Below, piece by piece: positions 47,583-58,572 of a DNA stretch of 64,000 nucleotides. The DNA lies in the NCBI RefSeq assembly GCF_932526225.1, contig NC_064038.1:8989070-9053069 (forward strand), written 5' to 3'. Source of the stretch: Nematostella vectensis (taxonomy: Eukaryota > Cnidaria > Anthozoa > Actiniaria > Edwardsiidae). Both the position numbers and the translations under genes were made by a program. Within the stretch, counting starts at the first letter, position 1. Each line of letters starts with the position of its first letter. The notes beneath the pieces were generated by a model that worked only from the letters and a program-made list of their open reading frames with translations, was not told the origin of the DNA and searched no databases.

Positions 47583-50138
47583 CCCTTTCCGGACCAGGTA
47601 GCACTACAGTGCTACCTGACCACGTTGTCATATAATTAGGGAGTCCTGTGGTACCCATTTGCCGTGAATTAGAACTTTTAGGGGCCTGGGCACTAAAATA
47701 TGTAAGAGGAAGCCATTTTCTTTTGAGACATTCAAAGATCATCGATTTCTCGTGTTTTGGAGTGATATTTTTCAATTTTTCGACCTGATGTTTACAGCTG
47801 GGGTATTTAAAAATGGCGTCAGTTAGAGTGAGAAGAAATCGGCAGCGAAATCTAACGGTAGATGAAGTTTTATCGAGTGTTTTTGACGAAAACACAACAG
47901 ATTTGGACTCTTCTGACTCGGAGGATGGCGAAGATGAATTACCAACGTTATTCCCGGCAATTCCAGCCGATCTAGAAGACGATTCTGTCGAAAGTGTAAG
48001 CTCTTATGAGGACTCCAGCAGCTCTTCGAGTGATTCAGAGTTTGATCGACGTCAAAGTGTGACAAATCAGCGACAAGAGAAAGCGAGAAATCTTCGTGAA
48101 TGTTCACAAAATGCTCGAAGAACTATTCGAGGGGTTCGCAGAGGAAGAGGTGCCAGGCGAGGCAGAGCAATTTCAGTTCAACAAAGGAGAGAAATCCAAG
48201 ATGGCGGCCGTCAACAATATATTTGGTCGAAAGAGGTCAACAGAAGAATTTTAAAACCGTTTACAAATGCTGTTGGGCTGGCAAATAGAGGACAGAGGAG
48301 GGAGAAATCTGCTCTTGAGTATTTTGAATTATTTTTTTACCAAGAGGTTTGGGATTGCCTCGTCACTATGACCAACCTGAATGCAGAGAGGAAGGGAGCC
48401 AAGGGTACTAGTGGTGGACAATGGAAACCAATAACACAGGATTAAATGAAGGCCTTTTTTGGCTTGAACATTGCTATGGGAATTGTTAAACTTCCTGAGG
48501 CAAAAATGTATTGGCAGAAGAAAATATGGCTCTTGACTGTTCCCTCATTCAGTCAAGTCATGTCTCGTAACAGATTCTTTCAGATTCTACAGTACATTCA
48601 TGTCTCAGATGACTCCAACATTGTGCCTTCTGGGCAACCTGGTTATGATAAATTGCATAAAATCAAGCCACTTTTGAATCTTCTTTTCCCTAAATTTGAA
48701 AATGCCTACAATCTGCACAAAAACATTTCAATTGATGAGTGCATGATTCCATGGAGAGGACGTTTATCATTTCGCCAGTTTATTGCGAACAAACCTGTCC
48801 GGTTTGGTATCAAGGTTTGGGTGCTAGCCGATTCTGAATCAAAGTATGTCTACCGACAGCAACTGTACATTGGAAAGAATCCTGGGGAAAGAGCTGAGGT
48901 TGGACTGGCAGCAAGGGTTGTAAAAGAGCTGTGTTCAGGCCTTGAAGGTATGGGACATCACCTCTATACTGACAACTATTATACCAGTGTTGAACTCTAT
49001 CAGTTCTTGTTTGACAACCAAATATATGCATGTGGAACAATAAAGGGAAACAGAAAAAACTTTGCAAAGGAGGTTCTATTTGAGAATACAAGAGGACTTG
49101 CTAGGGGTAGTAGTAAGTGGCTTATGTGTGGACCTCTTCTGGCAGTGGGGTGGCTTGACAACAAGGCTGTATATTTTTTATCTACAATTCACCCCCCTGA
49201 GTTTCCAGTTCGTGCTCCAGTCCATGCAAGAAATGTCAAAAGAAGAGGTGCAGGTGAAGGAGGACAAAGTGGCGATATTCCTTGCCCACCCCTTCTCAAA
49301 GATTATAATGCCTATATGGGGGGTGTGGACCAGTCTGACCAGATGCTTAGGTACTATACATGTATCAGAAAGACGGTGAAATGGTACCGTCGTGTACTGT
49401 TTCATGAAGTAGAGGTGGCAATCCACAATGCTTTTGTGTTAGAGTGTGAGGATAGAGAGGGTACACCTAGACCAATCAGAACCTCTCTGGAGTTCAGAGA
49501 AGAGCTTGCTGAGAACTTGATTGGCAACATGCGGGTTGCCCATAATGCTGCCCAGAGACCCCCCAGAAATGAGGAGCTAAGACTGACTGATGTTGGTTTG
49601 CATTTGCCTGAAATGCGTCAGGATAAGGGTAACTGTGCTGTTTGTAGTAAGAAAATAAGAAAAACCCACTCTGACAGGTATAAGGATGTGCCATTGGCCA
49701 GAAGACCCAAGGTTCCCTACGTGCCACGCCCTAGCATCTATTGCAATGTGTGTAATGTCTTCCTCTGCTTGCAGAAAGATCAAAACTGTTGGAAAGATTT
49801 CCATACAAAAGTGGAGTACTGGCGATAGACTATGTTTTTAGGTGTTTTTGCATTGACATTTTCTAGTTTTTATGAAATTATATGTTATGTGTCTAAAGAT
49901 AAAATATTGATTTTTAGTATGATATTTTTTGATAAATTCTTATTTTGTAAATTCAATTTCCATCAAACCAATGTACTGAGTACTGAAATATCTAATTTAA
50001 AGTAAAGAACAACATTTAAGCTTTAATTTCATATATAACATAAAGTACATTTCAAAGTCTGGGTTGTCCCAATAAATATTCTTTCGTTATCACACATTTG
50101 CTCTTGTTTTGGGCCTCAGGAGCCTGGGTATGAAAGGG
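47583..50138 (+). mobile_element. piggyBac-type transposon, near complete
   Basis: The element is flanked by TTAA on both sides (47579-47582, 50139-50142). Its ends are imperfect inverted repeats, CCCTTTCCGGACCAGG and CCCTTTCATACCCAGG (12 of 16 match). A 22-base palindrome (47596-47617, AGGTAGCAC...GTGCTACCT) sits just inside the left end. It carries one transposase gene on the plus strand. Length, target site and gene content fit piggyBac. Confidence 0.9.
47813..49828 (+). pseudogene. piggyBac transposase (PGBD-like) with one in-frame stop
   Basis: A 210-codon frame (47813-48442) and a 460-codon frame (48446-49828) are in the same phase and separated only by a TAA at 48443-48445. The N-terminal part is acidic (SSDSEDGED, SSSSSDSEFD) and then basic. 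The second part holds the DDE_Tnp_1_7 domain with the three catalytic aspartates in ISIDECMIPWRG (D97 of this part), HLYTDNYYTS (D176) and GGVDQSDQM (D295). It ends in a cysteine/histidine-rich zinc-binding tail (CAVC...CNVCNVFLC). The stop falls in front of MKAFFGLN, a position usually occupied by a Glu codon in the family as I recall it, so GAA to TAA is likely. No other disablement is seen. Confidence 0.92.
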
Positions 50139-50142
50139 TTAA

Positions 50143-51583
50143 ACCCAAAGAGCCAACCCCCAAGTTAATGGATCCCATAAGTAGGGGGGAGGGATGAGAA
50201 AGGGGATACGGGAAAGGCATACCTGTCAACTCTCCCGCATTTAGGTGGGAGTCTCAAGATTTTGGACATCTTTTCCCGCTCCCCCTCATGGAGCACCAAA
50301 TCTCCTACCTTTTAGCAATTTTTACCGCTTCTGAAAAATTTTTCTATAGAAAATCAACATTTTGCCTTTTCTATTGAAATAATTAAAACAATAGTTTCTT
50401 TACGTGGCACAATTTATCTAACACCCTTTATAAGATCTGTAATTGAATTTTTGCTCAAGAGCTTTCTATACAGCAAACGCCTGCAATGGTATACCCACCT
50501 CTCCCCGTAAAAATTATACCCCACCCTTCCCCCCAAAAAAACTCTCAAGCCTTGAGATTTTCGGAGGTTGACAGGAATGCAAAGGGGGATAAAAGCTAAA
50601 TGCTTCATAGTTCAGGCACCACTAAGGGGGAGGGGCTAGGGGCGCAGCCGCACGACTTTTTGCTACAGAAACATGTCAAATACTATAATGTATTCCTTTT
50701 TCGTTTTTCAATATAAACATTTTTTCAATTGTCAACCCACCCTCTTTTCAACATGATCCACAATCCCTGCTTCTTATGTTGCAGGAAAATTGTGGTTATC
50801 TTGCATCAAGCATTTTTTAAATAATAGGAAAACGATGAGGACAACAAAACTGTGTTAGGTTTTTATTTCTATACGTGTTCCCATTGAAGATTCTGCTAAA
50901 TTTTCGTTAACAAGACAAATGACCAGTAAGAGAGAGAATTAAAACAAACATGTATGTTGTATGTTAAATGGATATTCTATTTTGCTTTTGATTCAGTTGT
51001 GAATCACATAAAATAGATTTAAATAATAGGGATGCCTTGTGGTCCCATGAATCATTTGCTTTATATGTCACAATCTTATAATACAATACTTATTTGTGCT
51101 AATGTGTAACCAAACATTCAAACCAAATCGCAATCAACATTAATAAATGCTCATTTTTTTTCTTCTTGAAAACACTTTCTCTATCAATAAGTGGGGTTTC
51201 TTCTCTTTAAAATATAATCCCCCTTTAATCCTCGTTAGCTGTCATTTTGACTTTCAGAAAGAGTATAAACTGACTACCTTATTAGAACATGAATTACAAA
51301 CTGTAAAAGCCATGATTTTGTAGTAGGCTACCTACTGTAACAGAGTTGACTAACAGTTTTTTGTGGACTATATTACTCACTGTAGAATGAACTCCCCTTT
51401 ATCTGTTCCAAGTGCAAATAATCTCAAGGTTCATTTTATTTTCAAAAGGAAAAGTCAGTAAAAACAGAATTTAAGTAAGATTACCCTAGCCTCATTTTTC
51501 AAAATAATCTAAAATCAGCAAGGGATTATTAACCTATATAAACAATATTGTACATAATTTCCTAAATTTTGGATGACTATTCA
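50143..51583. other. intergenic region between piggyBac and FAM219
   Basis: Apart from the MITE at 50217-50580 this is AT-rich sequence with no exon that I can support. It should include the FAM219 3' UTR. Confidence 0.5.
50217..50580. mobile_element. 364-base MITE with GCATACCTGTCAAC ends
   Basis: The left end GCATACCTGTCAACTCTCC and the right end, inverted, GCATTCCTGTCAACCTCCG match at most positions. The subterminal sequence GGGAGTCTC/GAGATTTTCGG also pairs loosely. It has no coding capacity. It lies 75 bases from the piggyBac right end. Confidence 0.55.
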
Positions 51584-54300
51584 TCAAGAAATGACACAGC
51601 TGTTAATAGAGACACCACAACATTTAGTGTCTACAGACCGTGGAGGAATGAGATCTAAGTCCTCCTCGTCTGACATTTCATCCAGTCTATAGCCATCTTT
51701 AAGTAGTCTCTCCTCACACTCTGCTAGCTCCTGTATATTCAAATGAGAAGAGAGGTTCAGGACATTGGGGTGAGAATATGGTAGACAGATATGTAGGGGT
51801 TCTATGGGTGTGGTCACAGAGGGTAGCATATTGGGGTAATAGAATTGGTAGACAGACATACGGGGGTAGGATTTATTGGTATGGTTATTTTATAGCTCCT
51901 GTATAACCAAATGGGAAAACAAAGAAAAAGGAAAAGAGGAAGGGGTTAAGGGTGTGGTCACTTTAGTTCCTTACACTAGTGGGAAAGAATAAATAACCCT
52001 GGGTTTCAGAGGATGATAAATAACCAATTGTCAAAATAATGGTATTAGTAAAGAGATGGTGGTAAGGTCAGCACTGGAATTTACACCTTATTTGTCAGGT
52101 TTTAATATTAATACTTGCAACCTACTGTCTCACACAACCTCAAATGCTATGGTATAAGCAAGTTATTGGGGAAAACACCCAAAATTCCTCTCTTACAAGA
52201 AGTTACTCTAAAATGCGTCTTCTTGTTGATCTAAAATCAACCCTTCTATGCCAGCTTTGTGGATTTCCGTGGGAAAAAAAGCCTTCATACTAAAAATATG
52301 AGAAGGGGAAACAGAAAAAATAGCAAACAAAGACCAGCTACTGACAGTAGCTGGTACTGTAGCTATTTTGAACCCTGTAGTAAACATTTAACATTGTCAT
52401 GCCAACTGTACCTTAGAGTTTTGACTGCTTGTTAGACCTTGTTTACTCTGTTTAGAGTACTGCCGTACTGTCAGCTCTTCATCGCTGCTACATAATCAAA
52501 ATCAAAACGTCAGATAACAAGTGAATTTCAAATTGCAAAGTGTATGTAATTATACTTGGGTAATCTCATAGTGAATTTACCTGTCGGAATCCATGGCAAA
52601 GAGCGGCCTCTTATCAAGCTTGTGCTTTTTTGAGGATCCATTTTTATATCTTGCAAATCTTTGTTGAAAAAAACATGTGTTTAACAACTGATCTACAGTA
52701 GGAAGGGAACCGCAATCAAAACATGTAAAATACTGCAAATAGTGCATATTGGAAAAGTCTGTTACTTTTCTTTGTATTACTATGTACTGTGTCTACAAAT
52801 TTATTTTTATTTCCTTGCACCTTACCACATATACGCATTACAGTAAGTGACGTATGTAAGTGGAAAGGGAAAAGGGAGAAATGTGAACTGTTTAGTTTTC
52901 CAGAGCAAATAAGAATCTTACATCTTTGCTAACAAAAATAAAATATATATTGTTATCATTTATAGTTTCACTGGTTGCATATGTACATCGCTGCATTGAC
53001 CCTGGCCATGTAACAGGTTTCCTCTCTACTAAACTACTATAATAACCAACATTACACTAAAAGTAAAATTTCATGCATCCCACAAACTTTTTTTAAAATC
53101 AAGTGGGAATAAAAGCAACCACTTTTTTAGTTTTTATTTTCATACTGCCATTGTAAACCAGTTCACTGTAAATGTTAAGCAGAGTTTTATTTTATCCTTC
53201 TTATGGTTAATAAATACTGTAAGTTATCTAACTTGACTTGCTGTTATCCTTACCCGTTTGGTTGAGAAGTTATAACACCATTTCCATTTTTCCGTCTGCT
53301 CTTCTGAAGACGTAGTTCTATATGCAAATGACACAGAAAAATTGGTACATTTCATATAAACCTCATATACTTTACGTCTTTAATAATTCAAAGACTGAGC
53401 TTTGTGTTTTTATGCATAGAAAAACATATTTTAAAGAAGTGCAGGCTACTGTAGTATTCTAAACTGTAATATTGTGTATTACATCTGGCTGTTCTCTTTG
53501 GCTGACCATGACAAAGATCCATGTCAGTCCATAGCTTTATATTGATAAGGGAAAGTTTAGATATACAGTTCCTTATATATCAATATTTTAAAAGTATATC
53601 CCACAGGGAATTAAAAGAGATCAAATGTTACACAAGGAAAAATGAACAAGCTGATCTTAAACTTTCACTGTGGGTAGATGGCAGTTGAGCAAAAGGAAAT
53701 CATATTTCACGGCTGTTATAAAATCATTCTCTAGGATTAAAATATTTAGACTTTGTGATGTGGTACTTAATTTTAATCTATTTGTATTTCTATCAAACAC
53801 AAACTCGTTATTCTAAGCATAATATAAGCTTAAGTTAAGTATTTTATTCGTTTGGTGAGTGTGAAATTACAATGGGCTTGGAAGCAAGCGAATGTCACCA
53901 ATTTTGAGTCTATGTCTATGTTAGAATCAAGTGTTTATATTAGAATAATTTCCATAATTCCTTATCAAATGAAGAAAAAGGACACTAACACACGTACCGA
54001 GCTTCTGTTGTAATGGCGTCGAAGATGATCGCAAATTTCTCGATTGATGGCCGTTTTCGCTTCCATTCTCTGACACCTACAGCAGAAAAACTCACGTTAT
54101 TACCCTCTAAGAACCTAACATTTGTCTAGAACGGGCGATAAACAGAAACAACAACATTTTAGTGATACTTTTAAAATCAAAAGTCAAAGTACACTTGCTC
54201 GTCACTTCAAGATCATAACAAAGATCAAAATTCTCACCTTTCTCAAAGAATTCCCCTTAGATTGCATGTAATTCGACCCATTAGGGACCTCAGCTGACAT
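51584..54300 (-). CDS. FAM219-like: FAM219 family protein, six exons
   Basis: Exons: 54300-54238, 54076-53998, 53317-53254, 52658-52581, 52487-52412, 51730-51584. They total 507 bases, 168 residues, with all phases matching. The family signature is clear: STPLQQKLELRLQKSRR in the middle, DKRPLFAMDSDSDEEL-like acidic stretch, and the C-terminal block LLKDGYRLDEMSDEEDLDLI, then PPRSV and a cysteine pair (TKCCG). These match vertebrate FAM219A/B. The protein is soluble, low complexity and probably largely disordered. I know of no established biochemical activity for the family and assign none. It reads towards the piggyBac/SHC side. Confidence 0.92.
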
Positions 54301-54544
54301 TGAGCAGGGATAATAGTCGTGTATAAATCTATGTCATGAATTTCGAACACAGTTTCTAGAAGGGACATTGAATCAGTTCATACCAGTCGACAAGAGACGA
54401 GTGGAAGTAGGTACCAGGCCTTCATGTTTATCACAGTCATGTCTTGTGACCGGAAGTGTTTTTTTACGGAAATATCACAGCGTGCTGTGCATGATGATGA
54501 GATGAAATTCCCACACTACTATTATTGCAATACGGTCATTCACA

Positions 54545-54825
54545 AGAAACGCAAGCGAGAAAAAGACCCCGATATTCTGCAGTCTACATCTCAGCGAGCT
54601 AAGCGTGGTGTAACCGACTAAGACAGGCCTGGTATCCTGGGTATTGCCTCCCATTAATGCGCGGGTACCTCAGGTTTGTGTTGTACAGTTCGCTAGATAG
54701 CGGTGCTGGGGCCGAAATTTTCAGCCTAGCCGTAAAGCGTTAGCTGCCATACGGGGTTTCAGCTTATGTCTGGAAGTATGGTCTATTTTTTTTCTCGTTT
54801 CATTTGATCTGAGGAGGTTCTATCC
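54545..54825 (+). repeat. dispersed repeat, copy B
   Basis: This is the partner of 2015-2300. The open frame ends with KREKDPDILQSTSQRAKRG at the equivalent stop. The non-coding part after the stop (GCGGGTACCTCAGG, CGCTAGATAGCGGTGCTG, AGCCGTAAAGC) is as well conserved as the frame. Sequence further upstream (about 54384-54447) is also related to 56285-56350, so the family may be longer than 280 bases. Confidence 0.6.
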
Positions 54826-56284
54826 TCGGGTAATTGGCTCTACCTTTTTTTTTTCTATTAAATATACTTTTATGGAATTATCTTTTTTTTTTCTTCCATT
54901 TCTGTTATATCCCATGCGCTAGAGAGTATTTATACATGTAACATTTGTAACACTATTCAGGTACAGTAATACCGCGCGTTCATGTAAAAAAAACATCCTC
55001 TTATTCTACAATGTTTCAAGGTAAAATCAAATCCTGTGGAACGCGTGGCGATGGCAAATATTATAACAGATTATTCTTCGAAGGTGTTGTCCGTCAGTCA
55101 TTCAAAATGTCAAGGCTTCGTCCCTAGCGGAGAATGTGGCTCGCTATAGAGAACATTTCGAATTCGAACTTTTCTCGTACTTCTTCCAAATCGCTGTAGT
55201 CCATGACTATCATAGAGAACAGAAAAATGAAAAAGACACGGGGTCCCTCAACTTCTAGCTCACTCTCAACTTCAAGCTCTTCTTAACAACATGGCTCTAC
55301 TAGTCTCTGCTTCTCTACATCTTTCTCTTTAAGGTACGGTGATAAGAGCAGAATGTTGTGACAGCGTTTACCATAAAAGTTCGAAGGCGATGTTACGCTT
55401 TTTACTTCCGGCGAAGAAGCTTTTGTCACAGCAAATGATCCTTGTTCTTGCTGTTGATTCGCTATCTTTTTTCTTCGACTTCGTTCAACCAATCACAAGT
55501 GCTTGCGAAAAAGCTTGACGTCTTTTAGCTGCGTGCAAGTTTGGTTGATGTATACATATCCGAGTTTTGTTGCAAAAAGTAGAACCGTTTTCTAATTCTG
55601 CAGCAAACTTTTTTAACTTGCAACAAAAAAATTGCTGCGACTAAGGTTGGCTCGCCTGTAGTAAAACATGCAGCGTCACGTACGAACTTTTTTGCAGCAG
55701 TGCTGCTCGTATCACCGTATCTTAAGTAAGATATCATGAGCCTCAGCATCAAGCACATCGTCCTCCTGTACGTTCTCGTTTGTCATGGCGATGTGTACAT
55801 CCTTTGCTACTTTCTAGCGGTCGGGGCATGATAGCCCAAAGTGACCCGCCTATTTGGCGGAAATATGCACCACAAACTTAGGTAGTTTTCTTTCTCGAGT
55901 AGGATTCCTCAAATTTCTACTGGCTCGAAGATTCTTGAGCTGAAAAACCATAACACCAGACAGAACGTTACAACTAATGACGTCATAATTTCAGGGCCGA
56001 AGCACGAGCCTTGAGCCGCACACGCACGGATCACGCTGTGTATGTGGTTATTCTGCGTGTTGACTTCGGTGTCGAGTGATGGATTACACATTCGACAACA
56101 AGTTGACCGCCCGTAAATCACAAACCTCTTATTCCCTTGCGTTTAATTTACGTTAAGCAGCAATGGTAATCAAAAGTAAAATATTTTGAGGATGGCAAGG
56201 AAGAACCCCATCTCGTCGCGCAGTGAATGCTGGTCTATCGTGCCCGCATGAGTAAATTTTCAAAAGAACGGCACTGAATTCAGT

Positions 56285-56350
56285 TTCTCTCCGTCGACAA
56301 ACGACAAGTGGATGTCGGAACCCTTTCCATGCATCACGATCATGTCTTGT
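56285..56350 (+). repeat. partial third copy of the dispersed repeat 5' part
   Basis: CGTCGACAAACGACAAGTGGA, then ATCACGATCATGTCTTGTG, resembles 54384-54447 (GTCGACAAGAGACGAGTGGA, then ATCACAGTCATGTCTTGTG). Similarity stops after the shared CATGTCTTGTG. Confidence 0.45.
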
Positions 56351-57190
56351 GTCTAATAATTTTAATTATTTTACTATTTCGAAATCGAAACAAACTCGGC
56401 CGGCATATGTAAAACAACTAATTATACCAAGGAGCTAAAAAACACTTTATTTGGCCATTTCAAATCATATATTAATAATAATCAGATCACCTATCTACCT
56501 ATATTAATACAAATGTTTTTTTCCTCTTTATGATAATATTTTCTAATACAAAATATAATAATTATAAGCCGATTTACCGACAGCTGAGAACATTTAAAGC
56601 TACCAAACTCGAAAAAAAAGTTACTCGAGAAAAAGGTTTGAATCTAGCATGCCTCATACAAATGGCTAAGACAGTGCTTTTGTTTCAAGCAATGTTGTGT
56701 TCTTGGTACACAATATTGATGAACTTCTTGTCTCTGGATTGTAGGCACAAAATTTGGTAGCGACGCGCGCTACCGTGGCCGTGTTTTTCTAGAAAGTTAG
56801 CATGCGAACATCACAGTATTGATTTGTAGATGCTTTACAACTAAAAGAATATTTTCGTGCAACTGAAGCACCTCTTGGCTCTGCCGGTTGACTAGTAATC
56901 AACCAGATAGTAGGTTCCTACGCAACCTCATGAGATGGCCACGCTAGCGCGCATCGAATTGTAAGTATAACCGCTTGTGGGCAAAAACCTAACCTACCCC
57001 CCCCCCCCCCCAAATAAATGTTTTCGACCTACCACTAGGAATGGTGCAAATTATACCAAAATAAATCAAAGTACCACCACTAATACACCATAATATTTTA
57101 GTTGCCATGTGAGATAACAAGAATTTAAAACGAAACTTGAATCTTGTAATTTAGGTAATCAATGAAAATACCGGAAATGTCGAGTATAAG

Positions 57191-57271
57191 CAACCTCGTC
57201 CCCAGGGTCTTCTGGGTAATTTTCAATATGGCGTTTTGAAAATTACCCAGAAGACCCTGGGGACGAGGTTG
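57191..57271. mobile_element. 81-base perfect hairpin with 9-base direct repeats
   Basis: Two perfectly complementary arms of about 36 bases (starting CAACCTCGTCCCCAGGGTC) surround a 9-base loop TATGGCGTT. GAGTATAAG occurs immediately on both sides (57182-57190 and 57272-57280), as expected for a 9-base target duplication. This is a minimal MITE-like insertion. Confidence 0.8.
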
Positions 57272-58572
57272 GAGTATAAGTGACTGCCGAAATTTAGGTT
57301 AAAGACGCTTGCCCCATTTCTACAAAATTTGTTTGTACGTATGGATTGGCGAAAAGTAAGCGTTTCTTCGACGGTGAAATTGTTTTCCCAGATGAAGGAA
57401 TGTTATCCTGAAGAACCATCTAAACAGTCCTAGCCGCGAGAAAATATGCATGCTGGAGGAGCCAAGGTTTTTTTTCTCGGCCACGAAAATCTTGCCCGGA
57501 AAATGACTTACATTAACGCTGGGAACCTTTGGGAACGTTCGCAAAGTATGCTGGATTTTCGAGCATGGAAAACACGTAGTAATGCTACATCCAGGAAACC
57601 TAGTTCAAGGCGTTCCTACCCGGTTGCTTGAGCTCGGAAATGATTCCATTGGCGGAACTTTAAATCTTTCCCTCTAATCTTTGTGCCATTTCTAATGCCA
57701 ATGTACCGTTAACTCGCTTCGTGTGACGTCACCACGTCGACCACAGGAAGACCGACAGAAACCCGGGCAAGAACGCCTGGTAGAAGGCTGTGGACCAGCA
57801 TGCTTTGCGGTTTACATCACCGTGTGGCATGATATGGTGGTGCTTCGCAAACATTGCTTCAACAGATGATCAGCTGTGTGAGGCCAAGCTAGCAATAGGG
57901 GACCAAGGCGTAGATGACGGAAGGCAACGGAAGAAAACAATGGAAAGTTCAAAGAGCCAGACGCAAAATCACAGCCCTGCCATCCTCCCGTTGTTATCAT
58001 CAGAATTATTTCCCGTAAATGATCTATTACAAAGTTAAGGTCGAATGAAATGATAACAACAGGAGGATAGTAAGCCTGTGGTGAAATGCACTCTGTCTGT
58101 GATGAATACATTTCAGCAATTTCCCGCCAAACTACGACGTGGAAAGGACATGTTTCTCGGTCTATCGAGGACGGAACGTTCAAATTCTCTTTACCTGTAA
58201 AGGCACAGTAAAGAACTAAATAATCGAGTTAATTCAATCAAAATAATTTGAAACTAAGCATTCTTAGTACAAGGCATGTTCTCCCTGCCGTCACCGTTGC
58301 TTGAGTTGTCTAATAATGGACTGGTGTTCAAACAGCGGATCGTTAGTACGTGGCTCTTGGAAAACTACACGAAGCTCCTTTAAGGAATTCTTGCTTTGAG
58401 ACATTTCACTACCTTCGGTTGCGCATGTCGACTCCAGGGAGTCCGCTCACCATCAGCACGAAGGCTCACAGATGATGCATGTCTACCATCGACGATGCAA
58501 TGTCTTTCCGGATTCCATGATGATAGTAACTGACGCTTTGCCCTTTTGCTTTGCACTACATAATCTCCTGTA

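Larger units (their letters stand above)
54301..58572. other. 4.3-kb intergenic region upstream of FAM219
   Basis: It contains the dispersed repeat copy B, a partial third copy at about 56285-56350, a C12 run near 57000 and the 81-base hairpin at 57191. Several open frames of 60-120 codons occur on both strands (for example 57812-58183 minus), but none has a motif, a family resemblance or convincing splice sites. The right end should hold the 3' UTR of the chondroitin synthase gene. Confidence 0.5.

Noticed and set aside
55283-55492. 69-codon minus-strand frame with a charged N terminus
   Set aside because: No family resemblance, and random frames of this length are frequent in this region.
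57812-58183. 123-codon minus-strand frame downstream of the chondroitin synthase
   Set aside because: No motif, and an overlapping plus-strand frame of similar quality exists. I see no splice signal linking it to a gene.
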